A stretch of DNA of 64,000 bases from Piezodorus guildinii (GCA_023052935.1 CM041297.1:92845521-92909520); one strand, 5' to 3'; positions 11,880 through 23,213 are shown, numbered from the stretch's first letter. Notes: a model not told the origin generated them from the sequence alone. A program made the numbers and translations.

Positions 11880-12180
11880 AGCATAGGAAGGAGTTTAGTT
11901 TTTGGAGGAACCCTGCAAAGAGAGAAGCCGTACTCTACTCTCAATGAACAGGATAACTCTGAGGAGGGAGGCAGGACTATATACAGGGCACTGTCCGCTT
12001 AATAAGCATTCTCACCAATATGGTATACCAACCGGTAGCCTCACCGACTTGCAGATTCTGCAAGAAGGGTGATGAAACTGAGTATTCCAAGGCTGATCAT
12101 GTAATATGTAGTTGTGATGATTACTAGGATACTGTATTACCATTTTGGCAATGACCGTATCACAGATTCTAAGCTGTGTG
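11880..12180 (+). pseudogene. LINE polymerase C-terminal relic (RNase H end plus CCHC-like tail)
   Basis: In one frame 11920-12060 reads ...LLSMNRITLRREAGLYTGH and continues CPLNKHSHQYGIPTG. A frame further on gives CRFCKKGDE...DHVICSC. Together these follow the pattern LTGH..L..H....G....CR.C....ET..H..C.C seen after the RNase H domain in I/R1/LOA-type non-LTR retrotransposons. At least one frameshift and stops separate the two parts, so it is dead. The 5' part of the element is not recognised. Confidence 0.6.
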
Positions 12181-12437
12181 AACAGATCAATCCTTACAGT
12201 TCGGTCAGATTCACTAAGGCAATAGGCTTTTATTAATAGAAAAAAAAAAGAAAAGAGAAAAGGGAACTTTCCTTCCCCATGTCTATCATGTCTGCTACTT
12301 AATTGCTTATAAAGCTCATTTGCTTATTGTCAGATATGTTCTGATAGGTGCGCATGGAAAAATATGAAGAGCAAAAAAATATTATTTTAATTTAATACAG
12401 TTGCAAATTGCAATAATACATTTTTAGAAAAAAAAAA

Positions 12438-13340
12438 TCTGGTGGGGGCAACACACGACTTTCACTTACCTCCATTTTTAAAATCAATGAAAGAATTTTC
12501 AAATACAGTTAGAGATAAAAATACGTGAAATTATTAAGGAATTAATTAAATTAAATTTCTATAGAAACATGTGTTTGATTCAAAAATCAATTATATTATT
12601 ATCTAAAATAATCAGTTATTTTTATGTTCATTTCATCACTCTCTATTAACTTTTAAAAGCTTGTGTATGAGATGATAATTTTTCTAAAATCTTTAGCTTT
12701 CCAACGGTATATCATACATGTATATTACTGCTCTTATGTTCAAAAAACGAAAAATTGCATTAAAAAATATTTTTTCTGTTTTCTCCTTTAGTTGGGTATC
12801 GAATTTATTCAATTTATATATTTACCAGTTTTTCATCAGCGTTAACAAGATAATCTAGTTATTATTATTGAATCTACAAAATTAAAGGTACTTTAGGGGA
12901 AGAAAATTAAAAATATCGGCATTTAAGCCCTGTCAGACCATTTTTATCTAAATAAAACCTACATGATATTAAAGCCCATAAAATTTTACATCGATATAGC
13001 GAGTTTAATCAAAATCGTCGGAACCGTTTTTTGAGAAAATCGAAAAAAGGTGCAAAATGAATAGTATAAAGTGCCTCTTCTGGTAGGCTCATTTTGATGA
13101 AAAAAGTTTTGTCACGTCTCGGGCGTATAGTTGTCTTAAATATGAAATTTCAGTTTCATAGGACTTACCGTTTCCGCCCGGGAATTACCACACACACACA
13201 CACACACACACACAGACCTTTTTGCGGGACTTGGTTATTTGGACTCAGGGGACCCTAAAACGTGTATTTCCGTTGAAAACTGGAATTCGAAAATTTTCAC
13301 GATCGCAATACTTCCCCTTACTATATATAGTAAGTGAAAG

Positions 13341-13344
<4 letters not shown>
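12438..13344 (+). repeat. GTAAG-family repeat, near full length (reference copy A)
   Basis: This 907-bp copy serves as the reference for an abundant, unclassified family. It begins TCTGGTGGGGGCAACACACG and then ACTTTCACTTACC; it ends TATATATAGTAAGTGAAAGT, so its terminal 12 bases are inverted repeats. A CA microsatellite (about 13190-13214) sits some 130 bases before the end, next to a well-conserved block (GAATTCGAAAATTTTCACGA). No reading frame is shared among copies, so it is probably non-autonomous. Ten further full or partial copies lie in the window (3045, 17620, 23214, 28060, 30323, 38090, 39289, 48943, 58985, 61288). The inverted ends suggest a DNA transposon; no superfamily is assigned. 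Confidence 0.8.
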
Positions 13345-13422
<78 letters not shown>

Positions 13423-13425
13423 TTT
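13344..13425. repeat. (AT)n followed by poly(T)
   Basis: About 60 bases of AT repeat run straight into about 20 T's immediately after the end of the GTAAG-family copy. The position next to the element end suggests slippage at its junction. Confidence 0.9.
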
Positions 13426-13625
13426 ATTTAGTATACCAGTCAAAAGTAAATCCATGAATACATTTTAATCTTGCTACTATTTTTATATTATATTTTCAAA
13501 TCTTCCACTCTACCTTACTTAGACTGCACACAAGTTTAATTAAATAAATAAACTTCAATAAAAAATAAATTCAAACTTAGTTTTATTAACGCTGTATAAA
13601 TTTATTTAAACAATAATATACTTAC

Positions 13626-13736
13626 AGACTCGTCCTCAGGAATCTCGACTTTGACGTCTAAAAGTTCGTTGTCCGAATCTTTTTCGTGTAACCTCGCTAT
13701 CTTCGAAGGCGGGTCTGGATCATTTCGGTTGGTCAT
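13626..13736 (-). CDS. NRAMP/SLC11 metal transporter, first coding exon with start codon
   Basis: Minus-strand exon of 37 codons, beginning ATG at 13736 and ending at a strong GTAAGTAT donor (13625 downward). The peptide is hydrophilic and acidic, with the stretches NRNDPDPPSKIARLHEKD and LLDVKVEIPEDES, as expected of the cytosolic N-terminus of NRAMP transporters; many members have a similar 'xIPE' stretch just before the conserved SW(R/K)KLW. The donor is in phase 0, matching the next exon at 6816. A TTTCAG acceptor lies one base before the ATG, so an upstream 5'UTR exon at higher coordinates is likely; I could not identify it. Codon use is balanced and G+C is far above the flanks, unlike the TEs around it. 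Function is inferred from the joined reading with the 6700-6816 exon. Confidence 0.82.
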
Positions 13737-13739
13737 TCT

Positions 13740-14300
13740 GAAACAATGTCAAATGTCAATTTGGACATTAAAAAAAAATTTTAACGTTAGTTCAAGTAAT
13801 ATTTTATCATCAACTTTAGAAGTAATGAAATCATACATGAAACTATATTATTATATTTTTTTCAATACCAGAAACTGTAAAATAATGCTTTTGTTTATCA
13901 CTTTTCAAGTAACATGATAATTTAAGAATATTTGGATAGAACTTGATAGGACTTTTTTTCAGTAAATATGAAAATCCGTTTAAGGAGTAAAATAGGACGT
14001 GCGTTACGAAGGCATAACCAAAAAGGGATTTTAGAAAAACAATTAAAATTTGGAATAAATAGTTGTATTTTACAATAAATATGTGTAGGGTAATGGAGTA
14101 GTATAACATCACTCCCATCATTAGACGTTTCTCCCACTTAACGAGAACAGTCAGATGTAGAGATGTTTCTAATGTAGAGATGTTATTAGCGCTAGAGAAG
14201 TCACTACGTAAGATTGAATAAATCAACTAAAGACAATTACCTTAAAGAACTGGGTGAGATAGTGGAGTATAGGCCGATCCAAGTTGTTTGAAATCAAATA
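13740..14300. other. non-coding stretch upstream of the NRAMP start exon
   Basis: No recognisable exon or transposon. Overlapping minus-strand open frames at 13843-14226 have no motif and are AT-rich; the longest, 127 codons, looks like a chance frame. A 5'UTR exon or promoter of the NRAMP gene could lie here or further up. I see no core promoter I would trust. Confidence 0.4.
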
Positions 14301-14616
14301 TTATTATTTTATTTAAACATATATATATATTGATATTTACAACTGTATTATTATATACATCAAGTAAATGTGATGGACGTAGCTAACTGACATGAAGTAT
14401 ATGTAGAGACGCTACCTATTGGCAGTACTCTAAAAATATTCTAAACTTGAAGGTCTCGGGGTCATCTTCTTTTCAGATTTTAGGCCAAATTCATTTCAGA
14501 GGATTATCAGAAATCAAAGAGGATGATAGGATAGAAACTAGTGGATTAGAGTAGAAATGGAGTTTTTCATGGAATGATTGATATCTGGTTCGGGCTAATT
14601 CAGTAACATATGGGAC

Positions 14617-15345
14617 ATTTAGAAATAGAAATAGAAATAGAAAAAAAATTTTATTCTGGGACTAGGTCCACTAAGAATAACAGGTTTGTACAGTATATGG
14701 AAATACACATGTCTGGCCAACAGACAGAAGGAACATAATCAATAAATAATTACAATTATGGGTTAATATATGTGTGCATATCATAAACGCATATACACAC
14801 ATATATCCAAAAAAAATAAATACAATGATAAAATTAAAATAAAAACAATTCTTAGAAAATATTTTTTTGTACGGAATTAAAAATTAATTAATAGATAACA
14901 GCATTTAAATATAGACAATGAACAAAATTATTCTTCATTCAAAGTATGATGTCAGAAATATAAATGTTATAGTTTCTAAGCGTCTTTTTGGGATAATAAA
15001 AGGTATTGGAAAAGTTGGGATTTGAATGAGGAGAGGGAAGCAGCATGGCGGATATGAGTAGGTAGAGAATTCCAGAAATTAGAGGAGCGGACAAGGAAGG
15101 AACGATCAAAAGTTTTAGTCCTATGGATAGGAAAATAAAGGTCGGAATGGCGCGATCTTGTTTCAAGTGAGTGGACTGAGGATTTAAATTCTAGGAGACT
15201 GTGGATATATGGAGGGTGTTGAGAGTTAATGATTTGGTAAAGGTATGATCCTAGGAAATATTGTCTGCGGATTGGGGGAAGGAGCCACTTTAACTCACCG
15301 TAAAAATGGGTCACATGAGACCTCTTCGGAGTACTGAGGACAAAT
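14617..15345 (-). mobile_element. second LINE (CR1/jockey-like C-terminus) nested in the first
   Basis: The minus frame 15314-14976 reads ...HPPYIHSLLEFKSSVHS, RTKTFDRSFLVRSSNFWNSLP and IRHAASLSSFKSQLFQYLL, the C-terminal tail common to several non-LTR clades. The 3' end has a short tandem tail, (TTTCTA)n, at 14617-14647. It divides the outer LINE cleanly: outer sequence runs to '...gggacatttag' at the left and resumes 'ttaggtctttat' at the right, as in the uninterrupted copy at 35290. Only about 350 bases of coding sequence remain, so it is 5'-truncated. A 3'-end fragment of the same family is at 54466-54525. Confidence 0.8.
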
Positions 15346-15619
15346 CTTAAAAATTAGGTCTTTATAGATGAGCTTATTCGTGACAAAGTAAGGAGTGTTA
15401 AGGATTTTGGATTTTAAGGATTGGATACGAGAATAATTCGATGGTTTAGTAGAGCCCCATAGCTCTATTCCGTAAGTCCATATCGGTCTTATGATAGTCA
15501 TATAAATAAGTTTTTTGTAATTAAGAGGAAGGTTGGAGCGTTCTACCAGTAAGTGTTAAAGTTGTCGAAAACGCGAGTAGTTTCTTGTCGTTTCAGTGTT
15601 GTATGGGGATCCCAAGTTA

Positions 15620-15675
15620 GACGTTTGTCAAGGTTGAGTCCTAGGTAGACGTTTGTCAAGGTTGAGTCCTAGGTA
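15620..15675. repeat. 28-bp perfect tandem duplication
   Basis: GACGTTTGTCAAGGTTGAG plus nine more bases occurs twice head to tail (15620-15647, 15648-15675) inside the LINE relic. The 28-bp length is not a multiple of three, so it shifts the frame. Confidence 0.95.
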
Positions 15676-15975
15676 TCGAATCTGTTCAACAGAGGCAAGT
15701 GGAGTGTCATTAAAGTTGGGCAGGAAGTCATTGGTTTACGACGAAGGGTAAAGGTTATTTAGTGGGATCTGTTAGAATTAATTTTAATCCTCCAATTCTG
15801 GCACCATGCTTCAAGGTCTCGGATGCGCGATTGAAGTGTGTGGGAGGCAGTAACTGGATCATTGTCTACTGATAGCACACACGTGTCATCAGCAATTAAT
15901 CAAACAAGATTTCAAAAAGTGAACCACCACTGCAAGGAAATCTGAGAGAGAAGAATCCATATATGTCGACTTCGA

Positions 15976-16062
15976 TTAGGACTCAGCCACTTCACTCATG
16001 TCTGTATCCTCTGAGTCTGGAGGGTCTAACGTGGGAATATTGTGACAATATGTTGATTTGAA
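15976..16062 (-). CDS. possible last exon of an unidentified gene
   Basis: Minus strand: after a pyrimidine-rich tract ending TTTTTAG (AG at 16063-16064) an open frame of 28 codons runs to TAA at 15976-15978. It encodes an acidic tail, with CHNIPTLDPPDSEDTD then MSEVAES. The G+C content and lack of stops are unlike the flanks. I cannot name a family; acidic tails of this kind occur in host proteins and also in pogo/jerky-type transposases. If real, it ends a gene coded at higher coordinates on the minus strand, just upstream of NRAMP. Its open frame is too short to be conclusive. Confidence 0.28.
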   Translation of the reverse strand, partial: FKSTYCHNIPTLDPPDSEDTDMSEVAES

Positions 16063-16079
16063 CTAAAAAGCGAAAATAA

Positions 16080-17619
16080 ATTTGTCTAGAACTATAGCAG
16101 AAATGTTATAATATAAAGAACTCAGTAGTAAAATAGTTCAATTATCTAAAAGAAACGAATTATTATAATAGAGTGTAATATTCATCTCATGTCACTAGAA
16201 GCAAAAGAAAAACAAATAATAAACAACATAATTTATTAAAATATTTTAATATTATTTACTGTATTTTAAAAATTGTTTCAGTCAATCGGTCGTAAAACAT
16301 CGTAAATGACGAAGTAAAATCTTTCACAATGTTCATAAATAATAGAATGTTTTTTTATGAAGTTCAAATATGATATTTTTATTTAATTAACATGTTTCAC
16401 GTTATATTTACACAGAATAGACTTGAAAATATTACTTTTAATTTATGTTGTGTAAAAAGCAGGACAGACGATGACTTGGGAAAGGAAGTGCCAATCTCAA
16501 ACACCCAAATTTTATCCCAAACGCAATTGGATAATAATTTAACCTATAGACACACCCAGGCTCTATAAAGTGGGAACCAATTTTATATTTCCAATGTAGT
16601 TGAAATCGTTAAAAAACCTGATAGTTTAGCGTGATCATGGCCCTTACATATCCTTGCCAAAGACTACGACCTTACAAGCTGAACTGCGTACTGGACCCAA
16701 GACATACCTCTGGTACATGTTCAAGTTTAATGAGATGAATTTTAAGTAGTTATGTTTGTCCTTTTCATACTTTATGTAATAAAAGTGGACGGGCGCTTCT
16801 CAAGGACGGTTTTAATCGCAAGAAAAATACAACATGCACACAATAATCTTTTGTAAAGTAAAAATTACTTAACATTGTATCGTATTTACGTAATAATGCT
16901 TCTTCATTTTAATGGAATATATTAATCAGCAGAAGTTGCAAAACCGAACTCCTTGACACAGAACATGCTACTTCAAATAGACTTGTGAGTGTAGAAGCAT
17001 GTCACGGTACAATTTTTTGATTTAATTTAAAACAATTCACACAATCAGAAGTGTTCTAATAATTTGATAAATAGCCTTGGGCTATGGTTGGTTAAAAAGT
17101 TCTTTTATTATAACCTCTATTGATGATGAAGTCACTTCCTTTCAAAAGTACGGATACTCCGTTAGTTTGTAATTCCAAGTTCCGACTAGACAAGAGTTAG
17201 TTCAAAGTAGAACTTACCACTCAAGAAACTTTCAAAGTTGGATTTTCAAAACTTCTTGTTTTAATCTTCTATTGCAATAAACAAATAAATTTTCTAGAGG
17301 TTATGCTCACAGAAATGTTCTATATCAACAAAAAAATGCGATGACGAAGTTATTTTTTTATTTTTTTTTTAATCATAATGGTTACTTATATGAAGATTAT
17401 TGATATATTATAGTGATAAAAGTAATCTACATGTTACATAAAATAGTCTACAATAAACACAGGAATACAAATCTTAATAACGAATGTTCTTTACAGCGGA
17501 TACAAAGGTTTAGTTTAAAAAATAACGTATTTCAACTTGGCATTGTTTAATAAAATTATTTAGTTTTGCAAAAGTCCAAAACTTATCTTCATGATATGGT
17601 GTTAATCACATTAGAAAAA
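16080..17619. other. non-coding stretch
   Basis: No element or exon recognised. Slightly G+C-richer DNA around 16440-16720 translates with stops in all frames I followed. Confidence 0.45.
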
Positions 17620-18574
17620 TCTGGTGCGCACTACACACAACTTTCACCCACCTCTGTTAGAAACGAAAATAAATTGTTAAAGAATTATTTACATTTGATT
17701 TTTATAGAAAGATGTGTTTTATTAAATAATGTGTTATAATATTATCTACGAAATTCAGTAAGTTTTTTTCGGCTTTTCATTGCTCCGTGTAAGAACTGCT
17801 TGGAGCGTCCGGCGATGACAGTACTCCACATCCAGTGGCCAAGCGGTGAAACAATTGGATTAACAGATTTGTTTTCAGTTTTCTCCTCTAGTTGGATATC
17901 GAATTCGTTCAACTTGTATATTTACCTGTTTTTTATCAATAGTAATAAGATGATATGGTTCTTTATATAGAACATACAAAATTAAAGGTACTTTAGGGGA
18001 AGAAAATTTAAAATGTCCGCATTTAAGCCCCATCAGACTATTTCAATCAGAATGAAACCTACATGATATTTTTTTTTTAATTTATTAATTGGAATTTACA
18101 ACTGTATATTCCAACTGTACTTGAATACAACAAGTAAATTTGAGTGAAATATAAAAAGGCATGAAACACATATTGAGAAGCTTCCCAATAGAAGCACTCT
18201 AACTACATGATATTACAGCCCATTAAATTTTACATCGATATATATATAGAGATTAATCAAAATCGTTAGAGCCCTTTTTGAGAAAATCCTAAAAAGGTGG
18301 AAAATGCATAGTGAAAATGATTTTGATAAAAAAAAAGTTTCTGTAACATCTCGGACGTATAACTGGCGAAATATGAAATTTCAGTTTCATAGGACTTTTT
18401 GTTTTCGCCCGGGAGTTACCACACATAGACCTTTTTGCTGAACATGTGTATGTCATTTGTACTCAGAGGACCCTAAAACGTGTATTTCCGTTGAAAACTG
18501 GAATTCGAAAATTTTCACGATCGCAATGCTTTCCCTTACTATATATTTCATATATAGGTAAGTGAAAGTAAAAA
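17620..18574 (+). repeat. GTAAG-family repeat (copy B) with a LINE tail inside
   Basis: Complete at both ends: TCTGGTGCGCACTACACAC at the start and TAGGTAAGTGAAAGTAAAAA at the end. Removing the 132-bp LINE tail at 18071-18202 and one 12-bp target copy leaves about 0.81 kb. The CA run is reduced to a few bases. Confidence 0.8.
18071..18202 (-). mobile_element. jockey-like LINE 3' tail with 12-bp TSD
   Basis: Flanked by exact copies of CTACATGATATT (18059-18070 and 18203-18214). The left edge is a T run, i.e. the poly(A) tail of a minus-strand insertion; the body matches the 3'UTR of the 34557 element (ACAACAAGTAAAT and GCTTCCCAATAGAAGCACTC blocks). This is a severely 5'-truncated insertion into GTAAG-family copy B, so it postdates that copy. 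Confidence 0.88.
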
Positions 18575-18694
18575 TGGTATTTTGAATGAATGTGGAGCCA
18601 GACAATATGGAACACGATCCACTTTAGAAAAAGTACCTATAATTAATTAATGGTGTGGCATACTGATTAAACGAAAAAATTGACTTTTATTTTA

Positions 18695-19360
18695 ATAAAA
18701 ACTAATTTCAGATTAAAATGTTCGTAATTTATTTCCTACAAATAAACAGATTGTTATAAAAAAATGGGCAAAAAATATATAGCATTATTCATACCGATGC
18801 ATATATTTAAAGTCATTTGATGAAAATTAAGGATTTTTGATTATTAATAAAATATTAAATCAATATATCATTTTTTTCTAATGAATCACTACGGGTTTAC
18901 TGTGGATAATATATAAAATAAAAGACAGGTATGTATATCATTTATAACAAACACAGTTTTATTAAAAATGGTAAATAACTCCCTTTTTCTTCACGAAATT
19001 TATTCTCTAAAAAAATATTAAAAATGAATCCATTGTATGAACGATAATAAAAAACACTACCGTTACATGTGAGCAGCAGAAGTACGTTTCTGAGATATTT
19101 TTTATTTTATCTAAATTAAAAATTCTAATGTTACAGGTGGAAGAAAAATGTAAAGAATAATATCAAACAATATTCGTTAGTCTATTGTATTTCCTTATGT
19201 TTCACTAACACTATTGTACCAGTAATTTCAGATAAAAATGTTCGTAATTTATTTCCTACAAATAAACTGAACGATTATAATAAAATATTAGTCAAAAAAT
19301 ATAGTATAATTCATACCGATGTATATATTTCAAGTCATTTGATAAAAATGAAGGATTTCA
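18695..19360. repeat. direct duplication within the Ty3/gypsy relic area
   Basis: About 130 bases at 18705-18845 (ATGTTCGTAATTTATTTCC ... CATACCGATG ... AGTCATTTGAT) recur at 19235-19360 in the same orientation. A second pair, 18875-18930 and 19895-19950, shares 'aatgaatc(a/t)ctacgg...tactgtg'. The second pair falls in the RNase H coding end of the gypsy relic. The area therefore holds parts of two related copies or an internal rearrangement. Confidence 0.6.
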
Positions 19361-19956
19361 AAACCAACTATTGTGTCGATGGTCATGATATGGTAGGCAT
19401 ATTCTGCTGGACTTAAAAAGAATTCCGATCGCTCTTCCCGTTCTAGATTTATTTTTTACACATATCTCAAAAGCTTTACAAAACTCATTTATTAGTTTAT
19501 TCATGTTTTTAAAGTAATAGAAGTAATTTTTAAAATAATTTTCAGCTATTTGGCTTGTGCCAATATGCCCGTAGAATTTGTGGATTTTGTCAATCAAGTT
19601 GAGTCCTAATCCCATTGACACATATATTCGCTTCCTGTAGTTCAGCATCTTAAAGCTAATTTTCTCATCTTTAAACACCTTGTTTGAAGCTGCAATTCCA
19701 TCTTTAAGTTGTTTGATTGTTCGAGTTGAATCATGTTGATCACCTTCAAACAGTTATTTTCATCTTCAAAGCTTTCTAGAACTGGGTTTCTGGATAATGC
19801 ATCAGCTTCAATGCTGTCCTTGCCTTCTTTATAAATGACTTTGAAGTTGTACTGGGACAGATACAAAATCAAGCAAAATTTAATCTTAAAAATATTTTTT
19901 CTTCTTAATGAATCTCTACGGACATACTGTGAGTAATAGATAAAATAAAATAACAT
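19358..19956 (-). pseudogene. Ty3/gypsy LTR-retrotransposon pol relic (RNase H end and integrase zinc finger)
   Basis: On the minus strand 19956-19700 carries the end of the RNase H domain: the run YLSQYNFKVIYKEGKDS then ADALSRNP, the classic 'Y.F.V.Y..GK.N..ADALSR' signature. In an overlapping frame 19678-19370 reads the N-terminal integrase zinc finger: KIHKFYGHIGTSQIAENY followed by FCKAFEICVKNK, in which H...H...C..C is partly kept (first Cys of the pair altered to Phe). A frameshift separates the two and no LTRs are seen, so only a pol fragment remains. The integrase catalytic core is absent. Confidence 0.85.
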
Positions 19957-20029
19957 GAATATATAAAATTTACGATCAGTTAATCATATCATTTATTATC
20001 TTTGGAGTTTTTTCTTTATTTATTTATAA

Positions 20030-20990
20030 TTCTTTAATCAAAATGAAAATTCTGATTTTTTTTCATTAAACCACCATTATCTAATGATTAATTTTCTTGA
20101 CAGCTCAGTGCAGCTACATTACTGAATCCATCTCAGGCCAAAAATTTACATTATCTTTTATGTAATGTATCTGTATATGCTACAGATTTTATGTTGAAGC
20201 GGAGTTTCATATGGTTGTTGTAGGATGTCATGTTGTGAAGATTATTATGATTATTGTTAATATATACTTTTTTTTTATATACATATATATTTGAATTAAT
20301 ATGAGTGATAAGCAACAAAAGAAAAAGAAAAAAAAGAATAAAACGAGAAAAATGATTTAAGGAAAAAAAAATGTTAAAAGAAGGAAAATAATTTTTTTTT
20401 AAATATATATTAATCTTTTTTTTGTGTGTATTGCATGATATGATTTTATATTAAAAATTGTCCATTAAGGAAAAAATAGTATGCTATGTAAGTAGCAACC
20501 CAACTAAGTTATTCATTAAGGTGTGAATCAATATCTCTGTTCTAAAACCTATTGCTCTTAAATTTAACAGATTTTATCTTTATCAATAAAAAAAATCAGT
20601 TTAAGTATATTGTAAATAACGTGTCTGATGGATTGCTGCAGAGAACTCTAATGATTATTGCTTAGGGTATAGCTACGGATTCAATACATAAGGAGGTTTC
20701 AAAAGAAGGAGAGATTGAGTGATCTTGGGGGCTTTGCTTTTGATCCTGACATAGAGAGTTGGTCAATCTGCAGCAAAACGCTTACATACTGTTTGAGACC
20801 AGAGGTACTGGCATTGCGTCGACTTAGCAAGCAGTTTTCGATTCGATTCTCAAATATATTCTCAAAAATGTCTACTACTGTTTTATAGAAGAATATAAAG
20901 CATTTTGTATTTTATAAAGGATAATAACGCACTATATAATAACAGATGAAATTTGCATTCCAAATCCTTCTGAACCATATATCAGCCATT
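20030..20990. other. AT-rich and purine-rich non-coding stretch
   Basis: It includes an A/G-rich tract (20310-20400). No gene or element is recognised. Confidence 0.5.
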
Positions 20991-20994
20991 TAAG

Positions 20995-22070
20995 ATGTCC
21001 GAACTGGAGAATAGAAAAAATACTAATAAATCCCATCAAATTACCTTTACTCTGCTTTAATAATATCCTAGTTATTCCTTAGGAATGAATACGAAACTTA
21101 TGTCACCATGTTTACAAGCGTCTTACCTGGTATGCTCATACAAGACTTAAACGACAAGAAACTGCTCGTAGATACTGATTACTAAAACTCTTACTCCACC
21201 CACGCTCAAAATTCCTTATTTACTAAAAAAAAACTTGTTTATATAACCAGTATTAGACCTATTTGTCCCAATGAAATTGAGCTATTGCGTCTACTGGGCC
21301 AGTAGTTCCCAACTAGTGGTTCGCGGGTCTCTGAGGGTCCGCAGATAATGTCCAAGTGTAATGAGATTAAATGAAATGAGACTTCAAGTAACTTTAAATT
21401 ACCATGGCGTAAAATGTTTATGAAGCCTTGCTTGTTAATTAGAATTATACATGCTCTACACAGACAAATTCAACATTTTAACCTATATAGTTAAGAGAAG
21501 CTATGACATGATATAATTAACAGACCAGTTACTGCTATTGCACATTATAATTCTTTAAATCGGTCATTTTGAAACATTTCGAAAATAATCATCTGAAAGG
21601 CAGGTCTTTTACATAAGCTAATGAACAACATTCTATTTTTGATGACTTTTTTTAGAAATGCCTATAATGTATTATTTAAATTTTAATAATACAATGTTTC
21701 GCAGACTGAAGTAAACTCTTAGGGACTTTTTTTCTTTCTTTTTTTTTACCATACTTGGCCATTTTTATCATACTGAGAGTTTCGGTAGCAGTGTTATTTC
21801 TCATGAACTATACGTGAACTATACTGTGTGGACCACTAAAAATCTAAAGAAATAACTAATATTTAGGATTTAAAGTTTTAGAAATGGTCCTTGCCATTGA
21901 AATGACTGATTAAAGAGGTCTACGAATATTTTTTGTTGTTCTGCACTAACATCGAATTTGTCCCGCATCCAATGCTTGTAATCCAAAATCTTTCGAAAAA
22001 ATCCTCGATGCTGCATAATTTTATATTAATAAACTCATCCATAGGAACCTGAATACCCCATTATTTGGAG
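20995..22070 (+). pseudogene. jockey-like LINE relic split by ~0.6 kb insertion
   Basis: 20995-21310 follows the 34557 element from 'AATCCCATCAAATTACCTTT' through the block encoding HTRLKRQETAR to 'attagacctatttg'. The next block, 'cccgcatccaatgcttgtaatcc...aaaatccttcg'-like, resumes at about 21965 and runs to 22065. The 640 bases between are foreign; their start, CCAGTAGTTCCCAACTAGTGG, recalls hAT-type ends but no matching right end was found. Many stops. It is plus-oriented. Confidence 0.7.
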
Positions 22071-23213
22071 ACATATCCCAACATAGATGAAAATTATTCA
22101 ATTCCAAACAATCTGTCCACAAAAATCCGCCTGTTCATAACCTCATAACCTTCCGAGGCAATGGTAATAAAATAAAAAATGAACTGCTACCGTTAGATAG
22201 CTTTTTCACAAGACATCTTCAAGCCAATAATTACTGTGTCGCACATTGCTGTATTTTTATGTACAGTTCTAAATATGAATAAAATATGAAAAAAAAAAAA
22301 AAAAAGAAAGAAAGAAGAAGAGATACATTGTTTTTTGTCTTTTATTTTGCCGAAGATCGTATATTTGAATTAATATTCCAATATATTCTGACTACAAGCA
22401 TTGAGCTGGGATTTCTAGTTCAGTGATGTCTGGATTCGATACCCACCTGAGACCAGTCAATATTGATTTCTTTGTGGTACCACAAAATAAATCAAGCATC
22501 TTTACTACAAGGAGTAAGGAGGCAACCTTCGAATTTTCGGTCTGGGTTGGATCAAATGGTCTATTCATCATGGACTAAATGTTAAACACATATTGCATAT
22601 TGAAGATAAAATAAAGTGATGTACTGTAGAGAGGGTAAAAGGAGCATAAACCCTAAATTAAACTTTACTAGTTGCGACAAAGATCACTAAAGAAACAAAT
22701 ATGATGGATATTGTTTAAAACTAGATTTAAATAAAATTGAAGCCACAACTTTTAGAACTATAACAAATTCACAACGGTGCAAAATTACTCTACTAAGACC
22801 TTCACATGCCAACAATCAATGACTTGATTTGGACCATCTACAAAGGTTATCACGACAACTCATATGGACACACCAACACATTTTAATACAATACATGGCC
22901 CATACCAACATGCACTCGCAAAAGGCTCAAAAGAAGTTGGATGAGGGACGTTCATAAATGCGTATTAGAAAACACACCAGGAAGAGGTAGACACATCCTA
23001 TCAAGTCAAGTATCGTATCATGCCACAACATAAACTTAATTGTCATTCATATTACAGGTGTGAATAGGAATATATTAAGATAAAAAAAAGTATTTGTTTA
23101 TAGGAATTAAAGTAATATTAGAAATATTTTTTAAAAAAACAGTAAAAACAGTTGAATGAATATAAAATCCTATTGAAATCGAACTAAATGAAACCTCTTG
23201 TAAAAAAAAAAAA
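22070..23213. other. non-coding stretch
   Basis: A poly(A)/GAAA tract lies at 22288-22320. No exon or element is recognised elsewhere. Confidence 0.5.

Larger units (their letters stand above)
14302..15905 (-). pseudogene. jockey-like LINE, 5'-truncated and interrupted
   Basis: A dead relative of the element at 34557, read on the minus strand. It begins at the polymerase active-site motif (ADDTCVLSVDNDP near 15900), continues through the conserved RRKPMTSCP and LDKRLTWDPHT blocks and IIRPIWTYGIELWGSTKPSN (15430-15500), is interrupted by another LINE (14617-15345), resumes with the complement of the 'FVADLARTRYRS' region (14570-14616), and ends in its 3'UTR (about 14310-14480). Frameshifts and a 28-bp tandem duplication (15620-15675) disrupt it. 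Truncation at the 5' end is the usual result of incomplete target-primed reverse transcription. Confidence 0.85.

Noticed and set aside
13190..13220. CA/GT arrays repeated through the window as possible CRISPR-like or regulatory arrays
   Set aside because: They are the same internal microsatellite within copies of one dispersed repeat.
13843..14226. 127-codon minus open frame
   Set aside because: Overlaps another frame in the same place, has no motif, and the composition is that of random AT-rich DNA.
21295..21850. hAT-like left end (CAGTAGTTCCCAACTAGTGG)
   Set aside because: No matching right terminal repeat or 8-bp duplication could be found.
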